Positions 37,901 to 49,900 of a stretch of 64,000 nt of DNA are shown in pieces. The translations under genes were made by a program, and so were the position numbers. The notes beneath the pieces were generated by a model that saw only the letters and a program-made list of their open reading frames with translations, made no database searches and was not told the DNA's origin. Position 1 is the stretch's first letter. Every line of letters begins with the position of its first letter. The stretch covers positions 21,376,507 to 21,440,506 of the forward strand of contig CM066922.1 of assembly GCA_033964015.1 (NCBI GenBank), given 5' to 3'. Origin of the DNA: Scolanthus callimorphus. Lineage: Eukaryota > Cnidaria > Anthozoa > Actiniaria > Edwardsiidae.

Positions 37901-40900
37901 GCGATTATTAAGGTCAGCCAACGCACTGAGCATGCTCATAAGTGCCATCCAATATGGCGAAAATAGGGGGGAGGGGTGGTAGCATGTAAATAAAGCTGTA
38001 TTTCAGAGATGTTTGACGGCAGATATATATTTTTGCAATATATTATTTACCACAACGCTGCAGTTTAACTTTGCATTAAAAGAAAACAGGCATTCAAGAC
38101 GCGAATGATAGTGTGCGAGGCTCAGCGAGTGTAAAATGATGGCTGACTAGGTCGAGTGAGACAACTATAAGGGGACTTATTCGGTAAACTATCGTAAATC
38201 ATACATCAAGAACCTACCCAGGGAAGGCCTGGTTATCAGTGAAAAACATGGCGATCACAGAGGGAGATTGTACGGCCGTAGCAGTTATTTTGAGCTAGAA
38301 AACGACTTCAAGCCGATGTCTTCTTCTTCAAATCTCGCATGGATTATTAGCAAAAAGTGTGCTGTGTTCAAAGAAAATTGGCGGAGTTTTGGGGGTGTTC
38401 TAAAGGCCGATTTATAGCTCATTTTGATGTGCAACAACAGGGCTCAATTTTGAGAGGTCGGCACCTGGGATTCGAGTACGGACAGTACCGTGAACTTTAT
38501 CAGCATGCGAAGGAAAATGGCCTACGGACGGATTTTACTGTAAAACATAAGGGACAGACAGCCGTTAGGACAGCGTTCGCTAAAGTAAATTTGGCGCTTT
38601 GTAAGTAAAGTTTGAAGCTCTTTAACATGTATCGAAATGTTCTATAGTGTTCAATCTTTTGATCTAGGGGTCGGCAAGTTGTCCACGAATTACAGTACTC
38701 TTTTTATTTCAGATTTTAAACTTTTCTCCATACAATCCCTATAAGACCGGCGGCCATTTTTAAAGGGCCTGCAAGGCCTGCATAATTAGCGCGGCGGCCA
38801 TTTTGTCTCAGATTGCTGGTAATGGAATGATTTTTTTGGAGTGTAATTGCAAATGACATTGCTGCACTGTAGTAGGAAGAATACTTATTTGAATGAATTT
38901 TTTTCAGTATGTTGGACACAAATTCCAAGAACCACTCCACGTCGATACGAATGAATGTAGACGGTAGAATGTATGTGCCGACTCTCGTCATGGTACTAGG
39001 TTCAGTTTTTCCACAAAAAAGTATTTAATTTTGACCTGAATAATTATTGCTACAATATTGTCAATTTCAGGATGGCAAGGGAAGAATACACTTGAAATCT
39101 CGATATTCTTTTTCTTGAATAATTCAAATCTTTCACATCTCCAATGCTCCAAGGCATTCCATGTGACTTCCAACTGCTTTCAATCGAGCCTCGGATCCGC
39201 GAAGATCTCTGAATTACTTGTTTTCGAGTGTTCTTGCAAATGACATTGCAACACCGAAGGAAGAATACTCGTATCAATGAAATAATTTTTCAGTATGTTG
39301 GACACAAATTCCAAGAACAACTCCACGGCAATACGAACGAGTGTAAATGGTAGAATGTCTGTGCCGACTCTCGTCATGGTACTAGGTTCAGTTTTTCCAC
39401 AAAAAAGTATTTAATTTTGACCTGAATAATTATTGCTACAACATTGTCAATTTCAAGATGGCAAGCACTAAACAAGAATTTCTGCAGAATACACTTCCGT
39501 GGTGCTTTTTCTTGGCTAATTCCTATCTTCCACACCTCGCAGCATTCCATGCGACTTTCTACTGCTTTCGACGGGCCTCCGATCAGCGAAGAACACCGAA
39601 TGAATGATTTCACACAGGAATTTCTTCAGAAACGACCGCTCGAAGAAAATAAATAAGTTAAAGAACTTTGACACAAATTCCAAAAGACTTTCCACTTTTT
39701 CTTGAATCCTCTTAGGGTAATTGAAGGTATACGAAAGTTCGAGCGTGGTACTAGGTTCAGTTTTCGAGGAATGAGACGTCAAATTTCCTCTCTCGAATCC
39801 CACGGCGTCATCTTGCGAAAACATCTCAGGAATATTCAGTGAGTTAAAACGCGACCCCGGGAGAATACAAAGCGTCATAATTGTGCTAGATGCAAAGGTC
39901 AGTTGCTGATCAAGATTAGTTGAAGTTTTCAGCTTTCCTCGTGTCTCCGATCAGCTAAAATATAATTATAAAACTCCGTTGTCTGCCTCGGCACATTTCC
40001 AACAGAATCTCATTTTTAGAGTTTGACTGTGGGGAGGGGGTTATTTTGTCTTACTGCGCATGCGAAATAACAGCAGGTCAGCAGCTTCACTGAGGGCTCA
40101 GCTCAAGATTTGTTTGCGAAGAGATGTACGGCTTGAATTCCTTGTGATAGCATTCGACTGCCTTTCCAAGGAAGCATCCCTGCTCCTCTGTCTTGTTGAG
40201 AGAGAAAGTTTGGTTTTCGGCTCCTTGGCTTCAGATCGGCGTTGGTCCTCCATAATGTGGCTTCTTCTAGGTAGATAATACAATTTTTTAACGGTGACTA
40301 GCGAGCAGCACAAGGAGTGACACTTGAAGTTGTAAAAGTAATTTTCATTTAATTCCGACGCGTTTCGTCTCTAATGGAGACTTCTTCAGGGAATAACTTT
40401 TTACAACATGTATAAGGCATATATAACACGTAAATTACTAACGTGCCTGAAACTAATCTTCCTGCGGAAGTGACTAGCTATGCCGTACAGGACGTTCCTA
40501 AACGCCCAGCAGTATGTTATTGTACGTGTTCTTGTAATAAGATTTTTGGGGCCATACGATTAGCGCTAATCGTATGGCCCCCAAAACTATTACAAGCCCA
40601 CACGTTCAATAACATAATGGGCGTTTAGGAACGTCCTTTACGGCATAAGAGTCACTTCCTAAGGAAGTTAGCACTCGCACGTATGTAATTTCGTGTTATA
40701 TATGCCATAACTAAGTTGTAAACTGTTATTCCCTGATGAAGTCTCCCTAAGAGACGAAACGCGTCGGAAATAAATTACATTACTTTTACAACTTCAAGTG
40801 TCACTCCTTGTGCTGCTCACTAGTCTTCGTTAAAAAATTGTTTATCTACCTAGAAGAAGCCACATGGGAGACCAAGCCGGCCGATCTACAATCAAGGCAC

Positions 40901-43900
40901 AAAGTAAAACTCTCTCTCTGTCAATAAATAAAAAGAGAGAAGAGTCCTTGGAAAGACAGGCGAGTGCGCGTAACGAAGTAGTTGCGGAGAAGCGCAGCGC
41001 CAACAACCAGGATTCGGCTGACACACAACCAGAGAGCCTTCCTAGAGCAAAGTTAGACCTGGCGCTTCAAGAGATTCTTAAAAAGAAAGTCCACGCTAGG
41101 ATAGAGGCAGAACAGGCCCTATCCAGTGCCAAAGCCAGGATAAAGTTCTTGAGGAGAAAGCTACACAAGGCGAAGTCCCAAAAGGTCTGAAGATTCGGCA
41201 AGTAAAAGCCAAAGGCAAGTCCGAAGATCTTCAGAGGGAGTTTGATAACATACTCCGTGATGCGGAGCGCAAGCTTCTGGACGCCACTTTGTTTAGTCTG
41301 CGTAGAGAGGTGCCTAAGTTGGAGGACTCTATAAAACAAGCGCAAGATGAACTGGACACTGTTATTGTTAAATGGAGATCCTCATTCCCGCTAAAGGACG
41401 AGAAGTCGGTCGAAAAAGCTGACTTGATGGTTAAAACTGCCACAATGTTTGCTGAAGACCTCTACTTTACGTGTACCGCTCGTAACACCTCTCAGGCTCT
41501 CAAAACCGTCCTGAACACAGAGGAGAAGAAAGCCAAGCAAAATACCGGAATGGATATCGACTTCAAGCTCACGGAGGAATCCATTCGGGACATTGTGAAG
41601 GCCGAGGTGCAGCGTCTTGGTGGAAAAGGGGACAAACAAAATCCCAGCAGTCGCCAAAGTCGCACTAAGCAATCGCAGCCGAACAATGCTAAAACCAAAG
41701 GTGCGAGGTCTTCTTCTAAAGGCAGACAGGGTCAGCGGCGACGAAGCCAGAGTGCAAATGGAAGGAAAAGAAACCATCAGCCCAACAGTCCAGAAGTCGG
41801 CAGGTTTCCCTTTCAAAAAACTCCCGAGGCCGAGATTCCGGCCACGGAACGTAGACTGTAGAACCACTCGTTCTAAGTGGCTTTACTCTATGGCTAAACG
41901 ACCCTTGTACGACCTTCTGCCTCGAAACTCAGAATTCCACAATTTTACTTCAATGCGTTTGACTGATCGCCAGGCCAGGATTATCGGCATGGGACTGAAA
42001 TTCAGACCTACGCTTAAACCTCCTTCCCTGGAAGAATTTGAAACGCAAGTTCAGGACTTCTGTCGCAGCGTCCGTTTGCATTATAAGTTTAGGGGAGAGC
42101 CGGACGACCCGGACTTCAACCCAAGACTTTATGTAAAATCCGACTGGAATCCACCACCCGAAAATCCAGATCTGGAGGACCAGCTGTACAGTGTTCGCAA
42201 GGATTTACGGCAAAGCATCAACACAAACAAGCCACATTGGAGGAATAATCTTTCTTCTATGGACCGCGAGGAGCTAAACCTAATTAAAACCGATGCATCT
42301 ATTAGAGTTTTGGGTACCGATAAGAACCTCGGTCCAGCGTTGGTAACTACTGATTGGGTAAGAACTGAAACTCTTAGACAGCTTCATGACAGGCAATCCT
42401 ATTCTATCGTCACTTTAGAAGAATGGGGCTTAAAGCACAGTCACGTAATTAGCACACGCGAAAAACTGATGCACACCTTTGACAGATTTATTTCTGATCA
42501 CGCCAAAAAGTTCTTGCGCAGTTACGATCATTTGACTTCTCCCGCTAAGTTTTACATTATCCCTAAGATACATAAAACGCCAATGGTAGGAAGGCCTATC
42601 GCAGCTTCACATAGTTACATCACTAGGCCTATTAGTATTTTTGTTGACGAATTCGTCAAACCTCGTATTAAAATGCCTACTGTACTTAGGGACTCAGGGG
42701 AACTGATTCAGTTGTTGGAGTCTATCAGGTTGCCGCCTCAGTGCTTTCTTGTCACGGCAGATGTAATCTCGCTTTATTTCAGTCAGGTCTCCCTAGTAGG
42801 CTAATTCGGTAATGGCAGTTATACGACACGCGCGCGCGACATTATTTGTATCGGTTAATCATATTGTTTTGTTTCGTTTTGTTTGTTTGTTTCTTTCTTT
42901 CTTTCTTTATTGTTCATTGTCGCGCGCTGGCACATTGTCGTCTACCACCCATTGCCGGATTAGCTTGCTAGTGGCAATTACCCAAATTAAAGTTAAAGTT
43001 AAAGTTTATCCTAATGTTGACACTAAGAAAGCACTAGTGGCTCTTGACCTTTTGCTACGCGAAGCAAGGGCGCCTGAAACTCCTCTTCTTATTCAGTTCT
43101 CTAGGCTTGTGTTTGAGAATAATTTTCTCAAAACTAAGTTTAGTGAAGAAGTTTTCCATCAAACTTTTGGGATAGCCATGGGCACTCCCTTTGCTGTCAC
43201 TGCCGCTAATGCATTCATGTATTATCTGGAGAAAGATCTTATTGAACAATTTTCCAGTAACCTTGTGCTATACAAGCGGTTTATTGATGATATATTCCTT
43301 ATCTGGGATGGCTCCAAGGAAGCGCTACTAGAATTCCTAGGCTATCTCAACAATAGAAATGATCGTATCAATCTTACTTATGTTATTGATGATAGTAGTA
43401 TTCGTTTCTCGATTTATTTCTTTATAAAGATGCCACGCTTAGCACTTTGCAATTTTCCACTTTCCAGAAGCCACTTAACAAATATTTGTACATTCCCTTT
43501 GAATCATTTCATCCCTCAAGCAACAAAAAAGCGTTCATAAGGGGCGAGCTTATGCGCTATTCCAGAAATAGTTCCACGTTCGAGGCATTTAATTGCACCC
43601 GTAATAATTTTTGGAAGCGCCTTAGACTTCGCGGATATCCCCTTCGCTTTCTGTTGCCATTGTTCAGAGAGGTCCAGTACAGTAATAGAGCTAGGTGGCT
43701 TACTAGGAAGGCTAAGTCGCGGCGCTGCAGAATGGTTGTCTTTAAGTCTACATTTAATTGTAGCCACGCCAATATCAAGCGGATAATCGAGAGACATCTA
43801 CCAGACCTAGATTGCATTGTTAGCTATAAGTCTACCACTACCTTAGCACACCTATGCAAGTAAGCTTGTTTTTGGGGGCCATACGATTAGCGCTAATCGT

Positions 43901-46900
43901 ATGGCCCCCAAAACTATTACAAGCCCACACGTTCAATAACATAATGGGCGTTTAGGAACGTCCTTTACGGCATAAGAGTCACTTCCTAAGGAAGTTAGCA
44001 CTCGCACGTATGTAATTTCGTGTTATATATGCCATAACTAAGTTGTAAACTGTTATTCCCTGATGAAGTCTCCCTAAGAGACGAAACGCGTCGGAAATAA
44101 ATTACATTACTTTTACAACTTCAAGTGTCACTCCTTGTGCTGCTCACTAGTCTTCGTTAAAAAATAAAAAATTAAAAAATCACTGTCACTTCTTTGTTCG
44201 TTCCATTGTAGTAACGCCCGAATAATAACACAAGAGCAGTTGCGGTGGCCGAGTGGTTAAGGCGTTGGACTCGAAATCCAATGGGATCTTCCCGCGCAGG
44301 TTCGAATCCTGCCCGCAACGGCTACTTTTTTTCTGCCCATAGAACACATCAATCAAATATTTGCCGACTGTTCTGTTGTACAAAAAGGCTACAAGAAGGG
44401 AGAATAAACCAATGAAATCAAATCAAAGAAAGAGAAATGCAGGAATTGAAAAAGTTTGTTTCAATGTTGGCAAAATTCAACCTACTGAACCGCCTTCTAT
44501 TTTCTTGAAAAGAATCGTCATTCCATCACATTGGAAAGTTCAATTTCACGTCAAAAATGTCGCGTTTTTCGTTAAAAAAATGAACGTCTTTCCCATACCG
44601 GGAGTCGAACCCGGGCCGCCTGGGTGAAAACCAGGAATCCTAACCGCTAGACCATATGGGAGTTAGATGAAGAGTGTGGCTTATTTTAGTGTTTTTTTTT
44701 TATGATGTGCGGTTTCTTCATTTTAAAAATCACTTTCGCTTCTTTGTTCGTTCCACTGTAGTACGCTCGAATACTAACACAAGAGCTACATTTTTCTTAT
44801 TCTTATTCGAAGTTCTTTGCCGCGCGGTAACTCCGAAAAAAAATCTGAGTGTCTCTAGATGCGTTTTGATCCCACGACCATTACCTTACCCAGAGCTCCC
44901 CGGCTCGTAACCTCGCGGGGGAGGCTCTGGTGACAGCCACTGACGCATGCGCGAGATTTAATACAGAGCCGCTGAGAGAAAGACCTTTCAGCGCATGCTC
45001 CAACGTTCAAAATGAGCCAATCAGCGACGGCCCTCAACTGGATGTCCCCAGAGCCTCCCCTGCGAAGTGACGAGTGAGCCGGGGAGCTCTGGGTACGAGA
45101 ATGTCCCACGACCCTCTGTACCAGAGGCCACATGGTCTCACAAGACAGTTAACACAAGAGCAGTTGTTGCGGTGGCCGAGTGGTTAAGGCGTTGGACTCG
45201 AAATCCAATGGGATCTTCCCGCGCAGGTTCGAATTCTGCCCGCAACGGCTACTTTTTTTGCTACCCATGGAACACATTAATCAAATATTTTGCCGACTGT
45301 CCTGTAGTCTACAAAGGCTTCAAACAAGGGAGAATAAACCAATGAAATCAAATTAAAGAAAGAGAAATGCAGGAATTGAGAACGTTTTAGTGAATGTTGG
45401 TAAAATTCAACCTACTCAACCGATTTCTATTAAAAAGAATCGTCATTACATCACATTGCGAAGTTCATTTGCACGTCGAAAATGTTGCGTTTCTAGTTAA
45501 AAATTGAGCCCCATTCCCCATTCATTTTTGACGATTTCCCGTCAAAAATCCGTCTCGTCCCGGTTTCACACTAAGACGAGTTTTCCGTCCGGACGAAATA
45601 TCGTCTCAGACGAGTTTTCCGTCTCTAGTGTGAATTTTTTTATTGGTTTATTCTCCCCTCTTGTAGACCTCTGTAGGCTACAAGAAGGGATAATAAACCA
45701 ATGAAATGAAATGCCAATTAGGCAAAAAATGTAAACAGCTATCCGCCTATAGAACGCCGTCATAACATCAACATTTGTGAAGTTCATTTGCACGTCAAAA
45801 ATGTTGGGTTTCTCGTTTAAAAATTGAAATACTTTCCCATACCGGGAGTCGAACCCGGGCCGCCTGGGTGAAAACCAGGAATCCTAACCGCTAGACCATA
45901 TGGGAGTTAGTTGATGAGTGAAGCTTATTTTGTGATTTTTTTTATGATTTGAGGGTACAACATGTTTCCTTCATTTTAAAAATCACTTTCGCTTCTTTGT
46001 CCGTCCCACTGTAGTAACGGTCGAATACTAACACAAGAGCAGTTGCGGTGGCCGAGTGGTTAAGGCGTTGGACTTGAAATCCAATGGGATTTCCCGCGCA
46101 GGTTCGAATCCTGCCCGCAACGACAGAATTTTTGCTGCCATTAAGAAAAGGTCAATAAAATATGTCAGATATATTTATTTTTATTTGACTGTACTGTAGT
46201 CCTCAAAGGCTACAAGAAGGGAGAGTAAACCAATGAATTCAAATCAAAGAAAGAGAAATGCAGGAATTGAAAATTCAACCTACTGAACCGCTTTCTATTT
46301 TCTTAAAAAGAATCGTCATCCCATCACATTGGAAAGTTCATTTGCACGTCAAAAATGTTGCGTTTTTCGTAAAAATTTGAACGTCTTTCCCATACCGGAA
46401 GTCGAACCCGGCCGCCTGGGTGAAAACCAGGAATCCAGGAATCCTTGTTTTTCTTTATTATGATGTGAGGATGCAGCGCGTTTCCATTTCGCTTCTTCGT
46501 TCGTTCTATTGTAGTAACGCTCGAATACGAACACAAGAGCAGTTGCGGTGGCCGAGTGGTTAAGGCGTTGGACTAGAAATCCAATGGGATCTTCCCGCGC
46601 AGGTTCGAATCCTGCCCGCAACGCGATTGTTAACCTTTTTGCTTCATAACGTTCCTCGCACTAATCAACATGGAGTCATCGTTTTCGAAAAGTTCCGTTT
46701 TCGCCGTCCACACTAAACGCCCGGCGGCGGTTGCAAATCTATCCACTTTCGGCAGCGTTTTCGTTTTCGGCGCGAATTTAGTCGGCGTAGTTTGGAAGGT
46801 GCAACCGTAAAAATAGTTAGCCGTTTTCAAATTTAGCCGGTGTAGTGTGGACGGTGCCCTGGTTGCCTGAATGTTTCATTTCTACTCTTCGCATAAACCG

Positions 46901-49900
46901 AACAAGAGACACGGTTGGAGTGTGACATTGCCGATTGCTTGGTGGACAGCGTGCAATCAATATTTTAATAACCAATATTAATAAAATCTATAATAATAAA
47001 ATACTTACAATTATTACAGTGAACCTACTCTAAATGCTAAGAAATACATGAAAAATAGTACATTGCCCGGCGTAAAAACCACTGGGATAAAACCCATCGG
47101 GAATAAAACACCCAATGGAAACGTACCCTGCCGGAGCGAATGCAATGTACAACTCTGAGGGCTATAAACGAAATTGCTAAACAAAATGCAATAGAAAATA
47201 TTCGGTTAACGAATAAATAATATAAGCAAGTGACCCGAGAAATGATCTGTAAAACCTAGATCTCAATTTGGGCACAAAACAACATGGCTTGTTTTGCTGT
47301 CCAACAAACGAGATAAAGAGCGCGAAATTATTTATAGCAGCATAGCTGAATAATGAGCATATCCTAAAATGGGAATCCATTGTGATATAACAAAAGATGC
47401 TCTGAACTGAAATGAAAACACTTTCCGACTCCACGATGTTACGTTGGAAAGCATAATTTCTTTCGTGCGTAGACAGGCGTTCATGCATTTATAGGAATGT
47501 TCAGCTGTTGCTAGGCGATGTACGATGTTCGCATCATAAAATTTCCAAATAATAGCACCCCGTCAGCAAACTCCCATATGGTCTAGCGGTTAGGATTCCT
47601 GGTTTTCACCCAGGCGGCCCGGGTTCGACTCCCGGTATGGGAAAGAGGTTCACTTTTACAGCAAAAATGTCTGTCATTCTGTTTGTAACTCAACATTTCT
47701 AGCGTCCCAAAAAATTCGCAATGTATATCGTGACGGCCATATTGTCACCGATTTGGTCATTTTTTTACCAAAGTATGGTCACAAAGTTGTAGAGTTTTGA
47801 AACCGTATTCAAAAATGCTACAGCGTTTTCGTGTCGTAAGCACATGTCGTAGAGGAGTCGCAGGACTGATAAAGACTCCACGACTCGAGTCGTATGCTGT
47901 CGGGCAAGCGTGTCGCATGCGATGATTGTAGGCGAAAATCAGTCGCTAGGCAGTCTAAATCGGACTTCGGTGAGTAAAAAATATTTAAAATCTCATTTTA
48001 AAAACATATCAAAAATACCCTGATCAAAACCGTCGTTTTTGAATGACTCACGGCCAAAACCAAATTTGGAAGTGTTTACCTTACTTGGAAGTGATAGTAG
48101 ATCCCATTCTGATAAGAATTTCGGCGACATTTGTCAGAAAAACACTGAATTTTGAGCGAGAACTTCCAGGCATTTCAGCGACTCGATATTTCAAAGCACC
48201 CCCCATGTTGGATCTAGCTTTGCAGCCAGGCCTGATCTATTTTGAGCAACCACAGGAAACCCGCGCGTCTCGCCCCAGTCCCCCTATAGGCATTTTGCAA
48301 ATACGACGGCTTGTTTTTTTTTTTTTGCAAGTCTTAGTGAATATTGACAAAAGGCGCATATGGCAAAAGGGCTTGAGACGAGATTTAAAAACCAAAGGCA
48401 GGCCGCACTAGCTCATAAAAAACCGACACACTTACTTGGCGGTGAACACATTACTGATAAGCACGAAATAAACTTACCATCAGGCTTGACGTCAATCGAC
48501 GCAGCAATACTCCCGCAATTCTGAAGCCCAATACTCGCCCCAGTCCACTGATCCGAGTTAGCAGTCTGATTAGCATAATGCAGCACCATAGCGTCGGTGA
48601 CCAGGTTGCCAAGGTTACACTCCTGAAGCCAGCACTCTGGGCGGTCAAAGTTCAAGCGCACTAGAGTTCTCCCGACTTTCTCCTATAATGAGTAATGGAA
48701 ACCAATCAGATCAGGCAAACGATTGTCGTTCATAACTGCGAAATAGAATGAGTTATTGCAGGAGCCCATGTTCTAGGGTCGTCCATCTCCCATGTTTTCA
48801 CAGTGTAAAATGGAAAATGTAGCCTGCATGAAGTTATTTTTAGTTTTAAATTTTCACGCAAACCCAATATACCTTTTTCCAAAATGGCCGCCGCAAATTC
48901 ACATGTCTTAAAATTAAACTGACTGAAAATCAGATACTGGCACTGGAAAGAGCATCATCACATTAGTAATTCTTTAAATTTCCGTTATGCCAAATGCCAT
49001 GTCGGCTGAGAAAGCAGACTCCGAAAATTGAAAATTTACAGAGATTTGTATGACTGGGGGTATGACGCATACCCCCAGTCATCCAAACGTCTGTAAATTT
49101 TCACATTTTTAACTTTTGTTTTCTCGGAAGATATTGCATATAATGGAGCGAAATTTTGTAGTTTTACTAAAATGATGACGTGTGTTCTAGTGCTGGTGTT
49201 CATTTTTAGCAAAAATCGATTTGAATTTTTGGCGGCCATTTTGGGAAAAGGTCTATTAAATACAGGTAGCGCATGCTTTGTTCAGAGAAGTTTATTCAAG
49301 TGGCAAATCTATTGTTCTAAAAATAACAAGTAGTAGAACAGTAAAATATGAGCGGGAGAACTGTATGGGCATTTACAATGACGAGCCGTTAGGCGATAAT
49401 TAGTTGTCATGGTTACAAATTATTAAATTATTGTTGTCATGGTTACCAGTTATGTTCCCTCTCTCAAAAGATGGAAATCAGCGCCGCCACCACACTGCTC
49501 GATGTGAGCCCCATATTTTCACTCTCAGCAATTAATTTTCGATTCAAAATATACCTAGATCTAGTGGAGTAGATGGAGACTCCTGTTTATGGGCTCCTGA
49601 TTCTTCTACTCCTATGCATATAGCTAGATCTAGAGGAGTAGATGGAGACTCCCGTTGATGGGCTCCTGATTCTTCTACTCATATATATAGCTAGATCTAA
49701 TGGAGTAGAGGGAGACTCCTGTTGATGGGCTCCCTGTGCATATGACTAGTCTAGTGGAGTAGATGGAGACTCCTGTTGATTGGCGTGGTTCCGTATCGTG
49801 ACCATGCCATGTTCTGTCTTTTTCTTAGTCATTCGAAATGAACTCTATGTTTTCTCACCCCGGCAAGATTATCCACTCGGCCTTTCATAGCGGCCACTTC

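Larger units (their letters stand above)
31322..40583 (-). mobile_element. Penelope-like element P1, interrupted by two copies of X
   Basis: A retroelement read right to left: 5' pLTR (40583-40290), ORF1 start (40253), X2 insertion (40146-36703), rest of ORF1 (to 35890), reverse transcriptase ORF2 (35854-34504), X1 insertion (34503-32011), end of ORF2 (32010-31632), 3' pLTR (31624-31322). Without the inserts it is about 3.3 kb. The two pLTRs appear identical apart from one G. The 3' outer end continues into TTAAAAAA repeats (31262-31328). No GIY-YIG endonuclease is seen after the reverse transcriptase. Confidence 0.85.
40548..44165 (+). mobile_element. Penelope-like element P2, head to head with P1
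   Basis: 5' pLTR 40548-40850, ORF1 from 40864, ORF2 from 41891 to 43863, 3' pLTR 43870-44165 with a short TTAAAAAA-type tail. The pLTR pair looks identical, while P1 and P2 pLTRs have clearly diverged, so these are two subfamilies. ORF1 has one frameshift, and ORF2 has a 227 bp insertion and one frameshift, so the copy is dead. Confidence 0.85.
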
